Source: Prochlorococcus marinus CUG1417
GTDB taxonomy: Bacteria; Cyanobacteriota; Cyanobacteriia; PCC-6307; Cyanobiaceae
Direction of reading: 5' to 3'
NCBI RefSeq assembly: GCF_017695975.1
Contig: NZ_JAAORN010000001.1
Coordinates: 806,001 to 870,000, forward strand
DNA length: 64,000 bases
Shown: one piece after another, positions 17,788 to 27,166 of the stretch
How positions within the stretch are numbered: the first letter of the stretch is position 1
Layout: each line of letters starts with the position of its first letter
Translations under genes and position numbers: made by a program
Notes under the pieces: model-generated
What the model saw: only the letters and a program-made list of their open reading frames with translations
Databases searched by the model: none
What the model was told of the DNA's origin: nothing

Positions 17788-17874
17788 GGAGAGGTGGCCG
17801 AGTGGTTGAAGGCGCAGCACTGGAAATGCTGTATAGGGGCAACTTTATCGAGGGTTCGAATCCCTCTCTCTCCG
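17788..17874 (+). tRNA. tRNA-Ser (anticodon GGA)
   Basis: Class II tRNA of 87 nt. The acceptor stem GGAGAGG pairs with TCTCTCC (one G-U), D arm GGCCGAGTGG, anticodon loop with GGA (17822-17824), a long variable arm (TATAGGGGCAACTTTATC region) and T arm GAGGG-TTCGAAT-CCCTC. The discriminator is G and CCA is not encoded, as usual in cyanobacteria. It reads UCC and UCU serine codons. Confidence 0.96.
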
Positions 17875-17990
17875 TTTTATATTAGTTTATTTTGGTTAAC
17901 TACATCAACAACTTTCTCTCTATAAAATTTTATTAGATAGATAATAATCTTTTTGACAAGTTAGAAATAATCTTATTTATTTAAATTAAG

Positions 17991-18019
17991 TTGAAAATAT
18001 TTGATTTTTACTATTATAT
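17991..18019 (+). promoter_or_regulatory. Candidate sigma-70 type promoter of dnaK
   Basis: TTGAAA (17991-17996) followed after 17 bases by TTATAT (18014-18019) lies 69 bases before the dnaK ATG, in a 213-base spacer that otherwise holds no gene. An alternative -35 TTGACA occurs at 17953-17958, but a good -10 at the right spacing is less clear. No CIRCE (TTAGCACTC inverted repeat) is present. Confidence 0.35.
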
Positions 18020-18087
18020 GTAGATATCTAAGATAAAAATTAATTAAATTATTATTAAATTTTGCTTTAATTTAGCGATCTAAAATC

Positions 18088-20085
18088 ATGGGGCAAATAG
18101 TTGGAATAGATTTAGGTACTACTAACTCTGTTGTGGGAGTTATAGAAGCTGGTCGTCCAATTGTTATTGCTAATTCTGAAGGATCTAGAACCACTCCTTC
18201 AATAGTTGGTTTTACAAAGGAAAAAGAAATAGTAATAGGTGACCAAGCAAGAAGACAACTTGTTTTAAATCCAAAGAATACTTTTTACAACTTAAAAAGA
18301 TTTATTGGTAGCGACTGGGACGAATTAGATGATAACAGTATATCTGTTCCCTATAATGTTAAAGCTAATAATACTGGAAGTGTGCGTGTTCTTAGTCCAA
18401 ATACAGAAAGAGAGTATGCTCCTGAAGAGTTAGTTAGTTCATTAATTAGAAAACTAATAAATGATGCTGAAACATATCTTGGAGATACTGTTGACTCTGC
18501 TGTTATTACAGTCCCTGCATATTTCAATGAATCTCAAAGGCAAGCTACAAAGGATTCTGCAATATTGGCTGGAATCAGAGTTGATAGAATCCTAAATGAA
18601 CCTACGGCAGCTGCTTTAGCTTATGGTTTTGAAAAAAGTTCATCTAATAATGTTCTGGTTTTTGATTTAGGGGGAGGAACATTTGATGTTTCTTTATTAA
18701 AAATTTCTAATGGTGTATTTGATGTTAAAGCCACTTGTGGAGATACTCAACTAGGTGGTAATAATTTTGATTCAAAAATAGTAGATTGGCTTGCTGAAAA
18801 ATTTCTTGCTAAACATGATATTGATTTAAGAAGGGATAGACAAGCTTTACAAAGATTGACTGAAGCTGCCGAAAAAGCTAAATGTGAATTATCAGGATTG
18901 CAAAAAACAAAAATATCCCTACCCTTTATCACAACAACTAAAGATGGTCCATTACATATTGAAGAAACATTAAATAGAAAAATATTTGAATCATTATCCC
19001 AAGATCTATTAGACAGATTATTAGAGCCTGTGCAAATAGCCTTAGATGACTCAGGATGGAACGCAGAAGATATAGATGAGGTGGTTCTTGTCGGTGGCAG
19101 CACCAGAATTCCAATGGTTCAACAATTAGTTAAGACTCTTGTTCCTAATGATCCCTGTCAATCCGTTAATCCTGATGAAGTAGTTGCAATTGGTGCTGCC
19201 ATACAATCTGGAATAATTAGTGGTGATTTACAAGATTTGCTACTAAATGATGTTACACCTCTTTCTTTAGGTTTAGAAACTATTGGAGGGCTTATGAAAG
19301 TACTTATTCCTCGAAATACACCAATTCCAGTACGACAGTCTGATGTTTTTAGTACATCAGAAGCCAATCAATCTTCAGTTGTTGTTCAAGTAAGGCAAGG
19401 TGAAAGGCCTCTAGCTTCTGAAAATAAATCACTTGGTAAATTTAGATTATCAGGAATACCTCCAGCTCCAAGAGGGATACCACAAGTTCAGGTAGCATTT
19501 GATATTGATGCTAATGGTCTTTTAGAAGTAAGTGCTACTGATAGGACAACTGGAAGAAAGCAAACAGTTACAATTTCTGGAGGTTCTAATTTAAATGAAC
19601 AAGAAATTTCTTCTATTCTTGAAGAAGCTAAGTCAAAAGCCAATGAAGATAGAAAGATAAGATCTGTCATTGATAGAAAAAATAGTGCATTAACACTTAT
19701 TGCACAAGCTGAGAGAAGGCTTAGGGATGCCTCATTGGAATTTGGTCCTTATGGTGCCGAAAGACAACAACGAGCTGTTGAATTAGCCATTCAAGATGTA
19801 GAAGAATACTTAGATGTTGATGATCCTCAAGAATTAGAAATTTCAGTAAGTGCCCTCCAAGAAGCATTATTCGGTTTAAACAGAAAATTTGCATCAGAAA
19901 GGAAAACTGATAATAATCCACTACAGAGTATAAAAAATACATTTGGATCATTAAAAGATGAACTCTTTTCAGATGATTATTGGGATGATGACCCTTGGGA
20001 TAATCAAATGAATAGAAATTATAGAAATTCGAGGTATGGTAACTCTAGGGATGATGATCCATGGGACAATGACTATTACCTCTAA
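18088..20085 (+). CDS. dnaK: Molecular chaperone DnaK (DnaK1-type Hsp70)
   Basis: 665 aa. The Hsp70 ATPase domain shows [31 protein letters not shown] and [16 protein letters not shown]. The substrate domain follows, with [12 protein letters not shown] and [12 protein letters not shown]. Cyanobacteria have several DnaKs. The N-terminus ([10 protein letters not shown]) and the divergent acidic, Trp/Asp-rich tail ([23 protein letters not shown]) fit DnaK1 rather than the essential DnaK2, which ends in a different motif. The DnaJ-like gene overlaps its 3' end by 17 bases, implying a co-translated chaperone/co-chaperone pair. Confidence 0.93.
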   Translation: MGQIVGIDLGTTNSVVGVIEAGRPIVIANSEGSRTTPSIVGFTKEKEIVIGDQARRQLVLNPKNTFYNLKRFIGSDWDELDDNSISVPYNVKANNTGSVRVLSPNTEREYAPEELVSSLIRKLINDAETYLGDTVDSAVITVPAYFNESQRQATKDSAILAGIRVDRILNEPTAAALAYGFEKSSSNNVLVFDLGGGTFDVSLLKISNGVFDVKATCGDTQLGGNNFDSKIVDWLAEKFLAKHDIDLRRDRQALQRLTEAAEKAKCELSGLQKTKISLPFITTTKDGPLHIEETLNRKIFESLSQDLLDRLLEPVQIALDDSGWNAEDIDEVVLVGGSTRIPMVQQLVKTLVPNDPCQSVNPDEVVAIGAAIQSGIISGDLQDLLLNDVTPLSLGLETIGGLMKVLIPRNTPIPVRQSDVFSTSEANQSSVVVQVRQGERPLASENKSLGKFRLSGIPPAPRGIPQVQVAFDIDANGLLEVSATDRTTGRKQTVTISGGSNLNEQEISSILEEAKSKANEDRKIRSVIDRKNSALTLIAQAERRLRDASLEFGPYGAERQQRAVELAIQDVEEYLDVDDPQELEISVSALQEALFGLNRKFASERKTDNNPLQSIKNTFGSLKDELFSDDYWDDDPWDNQMNRNYRNSRYGNSRDDDPWDNDYYL

Positions 20086-20995
20086 AAATGACTATTTGTC
20101 GATTTTGGGTTTATCTCCTGATTTCGATGACAAGGAACTTAAAAAAGCCTTTCGAAGTGAAGCAAGAAAATGGCATCCTGATTTAAATAAAAATGATCTT
20201 AATGCAGAAGAAAGATTTAAATTAATTAACGAAGCGTACGAATACCTGCGTGATCCCAATAAAAGAGATAATAGTTCGGATAAAAAAAATCAAGAGGATT
20301 ACGAAAATAATAATTTCAAGACTGGTTTCCCGGATTTTCAAGATTATCTAAACTCATTATTTGGATATGAATACACCCCAAAGAATTTTGACGAATATGA
20401 TAATGAACAATTTGAAGATGAACCCATATATACAGATAATGATGAAATTAATAATTATGAATACCCAACAACATCTCCAGAAGAGCCGCCTCCTGTTAAA
20501 CTCTACCAAGACATTGAAACAATTATTGAATTAACTCCTGATGAGGCTATAAATGGAGCTTCAATTTTAATAGAGCTTGAAGATCAAACTGTAGTTGAAG
20601 TTGATACACCTCCTTTCGCTGGAGATGGATGGAGATTAAGACTTGAAAATATTGCAAGGGGAGGAAAAGATCATTATCTACAATTAAAAGTTCAAACAGA
20701 TAGTGGTCTAAGAATTGATGGTTTAAGAGTTCATTATAAATTAGAGTTATTACCTCATGATGCTCTTCTTGGTTGTGCAGTAGAAGTTCCTACCCTTGAT
20801 GGGAATGTCACACTTCAAGTGCCACCAAAATCTTCTACCGGGAGAATGTTACGTTTGAAAGGTAGAGGCTTAACTTTTGAAGATAATGTAGGTGACCAAT
20901 ATGTTGAAATCTTGGTGGTTATACCTGCTGATATTAATGATGAGGAAATTGCTTTATATACAAGATTACAAGAATTATCACTTTCTGATTCTTAA
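20069..20995 (+). CDS. DnaJ-type co-chaperone
   Basis: 308 aa from the ATG at 20069. A frame-extending ATG at 20036 lies deeper inside dnaK and precedes a non-family sequence. The J domain occupies about residues 5-70, with KWHPDLNK supplying the HPD motif. A low-complexity acidic linker (about 75-150) follows, then a C-terminal substrate-binding domain ending RLKGRGLTFEDNVGDQYVEI. The cysteine-rich zinc domain is absent, so it is a type II (CbpA-like) DnaJ. It stimulates Hsp70 ATPase, most likely that of the DnaK encoded just upstream. Confidence 0.9.
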   Translation: MTITSKNDYLSILGLSPDFDDKELKKAFRSEARKWHPDLNKNDLNAEERFKLINEAYEYLRDPNKRDNSSDKKNQEDYENNNFKTGFPDFQDYLNSLFGYEYTPKNFDEYDNEQFEDEPIYTDNDEINNYEYPTTSPEEPPPVKLYQDIETIIELTPDEAINGASILIELEDQTVVEVDTPPFAGDGWRLRLENIARGGKDHYLQLKVQTDSGLRIDGLRVHYKLELLPHDALLGCAVEVPTLDGNVTLQVPPKSSTGRMLRLKGRGLTFEDNVGDQYVEILVVIPADINDEEIALYTRLQELSLSDS

Positions 20996-21029
20996 TCAAA
21001 TATTATATAAAAAAATAATTTAGATACTT

Positions 21030-21410
21030 ATGAACATATTTGTTCTTTTATATAATTCAGGAACAGATAAGGAAGGAATTCATTCGATTGAACTAAAAGG
21101 AAGAACTATAGTTCTTATGTTTGAAGACAAGGATGATGCAACAAGATACTGTGGTCTCCTTGAAGCTCAAGATTTTCCTCTTCCAACAGTTGAAATGATC
21201 AACATTGATGAAATAAAGGATTTCTGCATTAAATTAGATTATGAATGCAAATTAGTTGAGAGAAATTTTGTGCCTAAAACAGCAGAAGATAGGTTATTAA
21301 TTTCACCACCTCAGAAAAATCTAGAAGTTGATAATTGGGAGGGTGAAAACAATAATAAAGAAAACATTGATATAAATACCATTAAGGAAAACCTTGAAAA
21401 GTTGCTTTAG
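21030..21410 (+). CDS. DUF3110 domain protein
   Basis: 126 aa. The N-terminal ~80 residues match the cyanobacterial and plastid DUF3110 family (MNIFVLLYNSGTDKEGIHSI, MFEDKDDATRYCGLLEAQDF). The C-terminal 45 residues are acidic and probably disordered. The fold looks like a small alpha/beta domain, soluble, with no signal peptide. The function is unknown. It is the third plus-strand gene after dnaK and dnaJ (34-base gap) and could belong to the same transcript. Confidence 0.78.
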   Translation: MNIFVLLYNSGTDKEGIHSIELKGRTIVLMFEDKDDATRYCGLLEAQDFPLPTVEMINIDEIKDFCIKLDYECKLVERNFVPKTAEDRLLISPPQKNLEVDNWEGENNNKENIDINTIKENLEKLL

Positions 21411-21448
21411 CTATTAAAATATCAATTAATTACTCAAAAAAATAAAAT

Positions 21449-21886
21449 ATGACAACTGCATTATTTGAAACAGAAGTTGGGAACATTAATATTGAATTTT
21501 TCCCTGACGACGCACCTAATACAGTTAAAAACTTCACTAAGTTGATTGGTGATGGTTTTTATGATGGTCTAGCATTTCACAGGGTTATTCCAGGATTTAT
21601 GGCTCAGGGTGGGTGCCCAAATACTCGTGATGGAGCATCTGGTATGCCTGGAACCGGAGGCCCTGGATATAATATCAAATGTGAAATTAATTCCAATAAA
21701 CATCTAAAAGGTTCACTTTCTATGGCTCATGCAGGGAAAGATACAGGTGGTAGTCAGTTTTTCATAGTTTATGAACCACAGCCTCATCTTGATGGAGTTC
21801 ATACTGTTTTTGGTAAAACAGATGATATGGATGTAGTGCTAAAGCTTACTAATGGTTCAAAAATTCTAAAAGCAACCCTAAAATAG
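21449..21886 (+). CDS. Peptidylprolyl isomerase, cyclophilin type
   Basis: 145 aa, a compact single-domain cyclophilin without signal peptide, so cytoplasmic. Active-site blocks are [15 protein letters not shown] (catalytic Arg, about 50), [16 protein letters not shown] and HTVFGK. It catalyses cis-trans isomerisation of prolyl bonds during folding. Its position after DnaK, DnaJ and DUF3110 suggests a protein-folding cluster. It ends 4 bases before the convergent ribBA. Confidence 0.94.
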   Translation: MTTALFETEVGNINIEFFPDDAPNTVKNFTKLIGDGFYDGLAFHRVIPGFMAQGGCPNTRDGASGMPGTGGPGYNIKCEINSNKHLKGSLSMAHAGKDTGGSQFFIVYEPQPHLDGVHTVFGKTDDMDVVLKLTNGSKILKATLK

Positions 21887-21890
21887 TAAT

Positions 21891-23627
21891 TTAGTCTTCA
21901 AAAACAATACTAAATGTCTCTTTATCTAGATTAAATTTTCTTGTAGATGAATATAAAATTTCATTATTAATAGTAAATTTAGTATTGATTAATTTGATGC
22001 TATTTTTTGGGTGTAATGCTTGTTCAATATTTCTAGAAACAATGATTCCAATCTTTGTACTGTTTTCATAATTGGATAAAAATTGAATAAATAATTCTAT
22101 ATTCTTTATTTCTTCATCAGTAATGTTGGAATTGGTTCTATTCTGATCATGCAAAATTCGCCAAACTAATTTTGGTCGATTCCAAAAAGCCAATAATCTT
22201 GGGGTGCTTTCAAGTTTAATATTAATGTTTTGATCACTACAGAATTTAATTACGTTATTTTTTATTGGAACTAGATCAATTGATTTATATTTTCCGTCAA
22301 GAAAAATTGATATAAATGGGTCGATATTCCTGGAATTAGGATTATCTTCATCAATCATGTGGCCTAGCTTGGTTTTTTTTACACTCAAATATTCTGCATT
22401 ATTATCGTTTGGACAAATTACTAATGGAACTCTCTCAATTACTTCTATTCCATAACCACCTAATCCAGCAATCTTTCTAGGATTGTTTGTAAGTAATTTT
22501 AGTTTTTTTATTCCAAGATCGGTTAATATCTGTGCTCCAACTCCATAATTTCTGAGATCAGCTGGAAAACCTAATTTTTCATTAGCTTCTACAGTGTCTA
22601 ATCCACCATCCTGTAAGCTGTAAGCTTTTAATTTATTTATTAGACCAATACCTCTGCCTTCTTGCCTCAAGTAGACAACAACTCCCTCTTCCTCTTTTTC
22701 TATCCTTGATAAAGCAGCCTCTAATTGAGGTCTACAATCACAACGTAATGATCCAAAAGCATCGCCAGTTAAGCACTCTGAATGCATTCTTACTAGTACA
22801 GGTTCACTTAATTTTGATGATTTTTGCTTAACTAATGCAACATGCTCTGAACCATCAAGTTCATTGACATATCCATAAGCTTTGAAATTACCAAAAATAC
22901 TTGGAAGAACAGCGTCGGATTTTCTAAATACAAATCTCTCAGTTTGAAATCGATAACTTATTAAATCAGCTATGGATATTAATTTCATTCCCCACTTTTT
23001 TGCATACTCTTTAAGTTGTGGAAGTCTCGACATGGAACCGTCAGGATTTTGTATTTCACAAATCACTCCAGCTGGATATAGACCTGACATCGCCGCAATA
23101 TCTACTGCCGCTTCGGTATGACCTGCCCTCTTTAATACACCACCTTTTTTAGCTCTTAATGGAAAAATATGTCCTGGCCTCCTTAAATCATCAGGTTTTG
23201 TATTTGGGTTTATTGCAACTTGAATTGTCTTTGCCCTGTCTTCAGCGGAAATTCCAGTAGTAACATTATTTTCAGGACCAGCATCAATTGATATCGTAAA
23301 AGCTGTTTGATTTTCATCTGTATTTCTATCCACCATTAATGGTAAATCTAAAGAGTCAAGCTTTTCACCTTGCATAGCTAGGCATATAAGGCCACGTCCC
23401 TCAGTAGCCATAAAATTAATTTGCTGTGGAGTTGCAAACTGCGCCGCACATATTAAATCTCCTTCATTTTCTCTTCTTTCATCATCTACAACAATTATGC
23501 ATTCACCATTTCTTATCGCTGCCAACGCATCGCTGATAGGATCAAATTCAATTTTAAAAGATTCATTTATATCCAAAATTGTTCCATTATTTGATTTGGG
23601 ACTTGTTTCTTTCATTATTCCTATCAA
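21891..23627 (-). CDS. ribBA: Bifunctional 3,4-dihydroxy-2-butanone-4-phosphate synthase / GTP cyclohydrolase II
   Basis: 578 aa. The RibB half shows VDDERRENEGDLICAA and RRPGHIFPL. The RibA half shows the zinc cluster CLTGDAFGSLRCDC and RQEGRGIGLINKL. Together they supply both precursors of riboflavin. RibBA proteins usually end near residue 400-430; here about 150 further residues follow (from roughly NSRNIDPFISIFLDG), with no family I recognise. A second ATG at 23615 is an equally plausible start. It is divergent from argC. Confidence 0.95.
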   Translation of the reverse strand: MIGIMKETSPKSNNGTILDINESFKIEFDPISDALAAIRNGECIIVVDDERRENEGDLICAAQFATPQQINFMATEGRGLICLAMQGEKLDSLDLPLMVDRNTDENQTAFTISIDAGPENNVTTGISAEDRAKTIQVAINPNTKPDDLRRPGHIFPLRAKKGGVLKRAGHTEAAVDIAAMSGLYPAGVICEIQNPDGSMSRLPQLKEYAKKWGMKLISIADLISYRFQTERFVFRKSDAVLPSIFGNFKAYGYVNELDGSEHVALVKQKSSKLSEPVLVRMHSECLTGDAFGSLRCDCRPQLEAALSRIEKEEEGVVVYLRQEGRGIGLINKLKAYSLQDGGLDTVEANEKLGFPADLRNYGVGAQILTDLGIKKLKLLTNNPRKIAGLGGYGIEVIERVPLVICPNDNNAEYLSVKKTKLGHMIDEDNPNSRNIDPFISIFLDGKYKSIDLVPIKNNVIKFCSDQNINIKLESTPRLLAFWNRPKLVWRILHDQNRTNSNITDEEIKNIELFIQFLSNYENSTKIGIIVSRNIEQALHPKNSIKLINTKFTINNEILYSSTRKFNLDKETFSIVFED

Positions 23628-23703
23628 TATAGAAAAATAGTGTTTTAGTTACCTTTAATTCAACACTTTATAATCCTATCTCAAAGTCTACCAATTCAAA
23701 GAA

Positions 23704-24759
23704 ATGAATGTTGCAATAGTTGGTGCTACTGGTTACGGAGGTATTCAAGCGGTAAATCTTTTAAAGAAGAATAAAAAATACAAAATTTCATTTTTAGGAG
23801 GTAATAAAACCTCTGGATCAAAGTGGAATGATAATTTCCCTTTTATTTATCTAGATAATGATCCTTATATAGAAGATATTTCAGTAGATAATATTTCAAA
23901 AAATTCAGATGTTGCATTGCTTTGCTTACCAAATGGAATATCTTCAACATTGACAAGAAAATTAATAGATAGAGGAGTTAAAGTTATTGATTTATCAGCT
24001 GATTACAGATACAAGTCCTTAGACGAATGGAAAAAAGTATATTCCAAAGAAGCTGCTATTTATAAAAGGAGTGACGATGATTTATGCAAAGAGGCAGTCT
24101 ATGGTCTTCCTGAAATAAATAAGGAAGCCATTTCAAAAGGAAGATTAATTGCCTGTCCAGGATGTTATCCAACATCTGCTCTTATTCCATTAGCTCCTTA
24201 TCTTTCTCAAGGAATTATTGAAAATGAAGGTATAGTAATTGATTCTAAAAGTGGAACTTCTGGTGGTGGTCGAGAACCAAACCAAAAGCTACTTTTATCA
24301 GAATGTGGTGAAGGTCTATCAGCATATGGATTGATTAACCATAGACATACCTCAGAGATCGAACAAGTAGCATCTTTAATATCTGGAAATAAAATTGAAC
24401 TGCTCTTTACTCCTCATTTGGTTCCGATATCAAGAGGTATGCATTCGACTATATATGGGAGATTAAGAGATCCAGGATTAACTTCTGATGATTGCAGAAT
24501 TCTTTTGGATAATTATTATAGAAATTTCAAAAATATTAAGGTCTTACCTGTAGATACATTCCCATCAACAAAATGGGTTAAAAATACAAACCAAATTTTC
24601 CTTTCTGTTAAAGTCGATATTCGAAATGGGAGGATTATTATTTTATCTGCAATTGATAATTTGTTAAAAGGTCAGACTGGGCAAGCAATTCAAAATTTAA
24701 ATCTTATGTGTGGATTTTCAATGGATGAAGGTCTTGATTTAACTAATAATTTTCCATAA
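23704..24759 (+). CDS. argC: N-acetyl-gamma-glutamyl-phosphate reductase
   Basis: 351 aa, normal length. Reduces N-acetylglutamyl phosphate to the semialdehyde with NADPH in arginine synthesis. The nucleotide loop is VGATGYGGIQAVNLL at the N-terminus. The catalytic Cys lies in ACPGCYPTSALIPL (about 155) and the signature block SGTSGGGRE follows. HRHTSEIEQ carries the conserved His. The last 17 bases overlap the 3' end of purN on the opposite strand. Confidence 0.95.
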   Translation: MNVAIVGATGYGGIQAVNLLKKNKKYKISFLGGNKTSGSKWNDNFPFIYLDNDPYIEDISVDNISKNSDVALLCLPNGISSTLTRKLIDRGVKVIDLSADYRYKSLDEWKKVYSKEAAIYKRSDDDLCKEAVYGLPEINKEAISKGRLIACPGCYPTSALIPLAPYLSQGIIENEGIVIDSKSGTSGGGREPNQKLLLSECGEGLSAYGLINHRHTSEIEQVASLISGNKIELLFTPHLVPISRGMHSTIYGRLRDPGLTSDDCRILLDNYYRNFKNIKVLPVDTFPSTKWVKNTNQIFLSVKVDIRNGRIIILSAIDNLLKGQTGQAIQNLNLMCGFSMDEGLDLTNNFP

Positions 24760-25399
24760 AATTACTTCTTATCAAAAACCCAGCTTGAGAGATTGAGTGA
24801 GGTAAAATTTTATGCTCAAGCATTTGTATCCTTTTGGAAAGTGATTCAATATCATCATCGTCTCTAATTGACAATGCAGCTTGCATTATCAATGATCCAC
24901 TATCTACCTCCTCTTCTACAAAATGTACTGAACAACCAGTTATTTTTGAACCATTTAATATAGAGTCCTTTATCGCTGAACCACCTTTATATGCGGGAAG
25001 TAATGAAGGGTGAATATTTATTATCTTATTCTTAAATTTATTAATAAAAAAAGGAGTAACAATTTTCATCCAGCCTGCCATAACTACAAGTTCAACATCG
25101 TAATGAATTAAAGTATTCACAATTTCTAATTCAAATGCCTCCTTTTGCAGAAAGTCTTTGCCTCTTATAATTTTGTGAGGTATTTTTTTACTTTCAGCTC
25201 TCTTTATACATCCTGCATCATCTTTGTTAGTTATTAGGACTTTTATATCTATATCTAATTCTCCTTTTTCTGAGAGATCAATTAATTCCTGAAAGTTTGT
25301 TCCTTTCCCAGAAGCAAGAACACCTATTTTTAATTTAGGGGAAAATCTTCTAAATTCAGATATCTCAGGCGAAATTATGTAATTAAATGATCTATCCAA
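24743..25399 (-). CDS. purN: Phosphoribosylglycinamide formyltransferase
   Basis: 218 aa. Transfers formyl from 10-formyl-THF to GAR in purine synthesis. Visible: VLASGKGTNFQELID (phosphate-binding loop), the catalytic Asn-His block NIHPSLLPAYKGGSAIKD and VEEEVDSGSLI with the catalytic Asp. About 22 residues precede the usual GART N-terminus, so translation may begin further in, although no internal Met is obvious before the fold. It overlaps argC convergently by 17 bases. Confidence 0.94.
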   Translation of the reverse strand: MDRSFNYIISPEISEFRRFSPKLKIGVLASGKGTNFQELIDLSEKGELDIDIKVLITNKDDAGCIKRAESKKIPHKIIRGKDFLQKEAFELEIVNTLIHYDVELVVMAGWMKIVTPFFINKFKNKIINIHPSLLPAYKGGSAIKDSILNGSKITGCSVHFVEEEVDSGSLIMQAALSIRDDDDIESLSKRIQMLEHKILPHSISQAGFLIRSNFMENY

Positions 25400-25582
25400 A
25401 ATTTTTTTATTTTATCCAATGATAAATTCATATGAAATAAAAAAAACCCTCAATTTTAATTGTTTATATTCAAAAACATATTTATTTGAAGATAATAATT
25501 TAAACAAATTTAAATGATTCAAATCTATGTACTATTCGTATAGATATAATTGAATAAGAAATAAAAGAAACAAATATATAAA

Positions 25583-27166
25583 ATGAATGGAGATTTAAAC
25601 TCTTGGGATAAATTTTGTAATTATCTTTGGTTTGATAAAAAATTAAATATTTGGTTAGACATAAGCAAAATTAATTTCACAAGCAAAGAGATAAAAAATT
25701 TAGAAGATAAATTTAAAGATGTTTTTTCATCAATAAAAGAATTAGAAAATGGTGCAATCTCAAATATTGATGAAAATAGACAAGTTGGACATTATTGGCT
25801 TAGAAATCCATCAATTTCACCCTCTGCAAAAATAGGGGAAGAAATTAGAGCAGATATTAATTCAATCTCTGAATTTGGAAAACAAATTTTAAATGGGGAT
25901 ATTAAGAATAAGAATAATCAGCAGTATACTGATGTTCTATGGATAGGAATTGGTGGAAGTGGATTAGGACCATTACTTATTACAGAGTCACTGCAGAAGT
26001 GTTCTAAAGGCTTAAATTTTTCTTATATCGATAATGTTGATCCTTTTTTAATTAGCGAAAAGTTAGAAGAGTTATCTGAAAAATTATCAACAACATTATT
26101 TGTAGTAGTAAGCAAATCAGGTGGTACGCCTGAACCTAGAATTGCTATGGAAATTATTAAAAGTCACTGCGAAAACAATTCTCTTGAATGGAATTCTAAT
26201 GCTATAGCTATAACTATGAAAGGTAGTAAGTTATTTAAAAAAGCTACTTCTGAAAATTGGTTAAAAATATTTAATTTGCAAGATTGGGTTGGTGGAAGAA
26301 CTAGTATTACAAGCTCTGTGGGATTACTTCCATTAGCTCTTATTAATGAAAATATCTCTGAATTTATCAGAGGTGCATCATTAATGGATGAAGCCACACG
26401 TATAAGTGATTTTAATAATAATCCAGCAGCACTATTATCATCCGCATGGTATCTAACTGGGGATGGTATTGGAAAGAGAGATATGGTCGTATTACCTTAT
26501 AGAGATAGGTTACAGGTTTTTAGTAAATATCTTCAGCAATTAGTAATGGAATCATTAGGAAAGAAATTTAATAGGAATGGTCAAGTAGTTAATCAAGGTA
26601 TTTCCGTTTTTGGTAATAAAGGATCTACAGATCAGCATGCTTATGTTCAGCAACTGAGAGATGGTATTGATAATTTCTTTTGTATTTTTATTGAATTATT
26701 AGATTCTCCATCTACTAATATATTTGATGAAAAAGAGAATCCTAAAGAATATCTTTCTGGTTTTTTACAAGGAACCAGATCAGCACTCTCTAGTGAAAAC
26801 AGACAAAGTATTACTATTACGTTAGAAAAGTTAAACTGTTTTTCACTAGGTGCCTTAATTGCTTTATTTGAAAGGGCTGTATCCTTCTACGCTGAATTGG
26901 TAAATATAAATGCATATGATCAACCTGGAGTTGAAGCTGGAAAGAAAGCAGCTGCAAATATTATTGAGTATCAACAAAAAGTAAGTAATTTATTAGATGA
27001 AGGTGGAGAATATTCTATAAATGACATAACATCATTGTTTGATAATTCAGTTAGTGAACCTATATTTTTTATACTCCGTGAAATGTGTTTCGGAAATGAT
27101 AATTATTTAGTTAAGGGCGATTGGTCAAATCCAAATTCATTAGTTATTCAAAAAATAAATTCTTAA
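25583..27166 (+). CDS. pgi: Glucose-6-phosphate isomerase
   Basis: 527 aa. Interconverts glucose-6-P and fructose-6-P, serving glycolysis, the oxidative pentose phosphate route and gluconeogenesis. Signature segments are [43 protein letters not shown] with the catalytic Glu, and [18 protein letters not shown] with the catalytic His. The length is typical for the cyanobacterial form. The preceding 183-base spacer has no gene that I can find. The stop codon overlaps leuS convergently by 4 bases. Confidence 0.96.
   Translation: MNGDLNSWDKFCNYLWFDKKLNIWLDISKINFTSKEIKNLEDKFKDVFSSIKELENGAISNIDENRQVGHYWLRNPSISPSAKIGEEIRADINSISEFGKQILNGDIKNKNNQQYTDVLWIGIGGSGLGPLLITESLQKCSKGLNFSYIDNVDPFLISEKLEELSEKLSTTLFVVVSKSGGTPEPRIAMEIIKSHCENNSLEWNSNAIAITMKGSKLFKKATSENWLKIFNLQDWVGGRTSITSSVGLLPLALINENISEFIRGASLMDEATRISDFNNNPAALLSSAWYLTGDGIGKRDMVVLPYRDRLQVFSKYLQQLVMESLGKKFNRNGQVVNQGISVFGNKGSTDQHAYVQQLRDGIDNFFCIFIELLDSPSTNIFDEKENPKEYLSGFLQGTRSALSSENRQSITITLEKLNCFSLGALIALFERAVSFYAELVNINAYDQPGVEAGKKAAANIIEYQQKVSNLLDEGGEYSINDITSLFDNSVSEPIFFILREMCFGNDNYLVKGDWSNPNSLVIQKINS

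Noticed and set aside
17875-18087. CIRCE or other heat-shock operator before dnaK
   Set aside because: No TTAGCACTC-type inverted repeat is present; only promoter-like hexamers were found.
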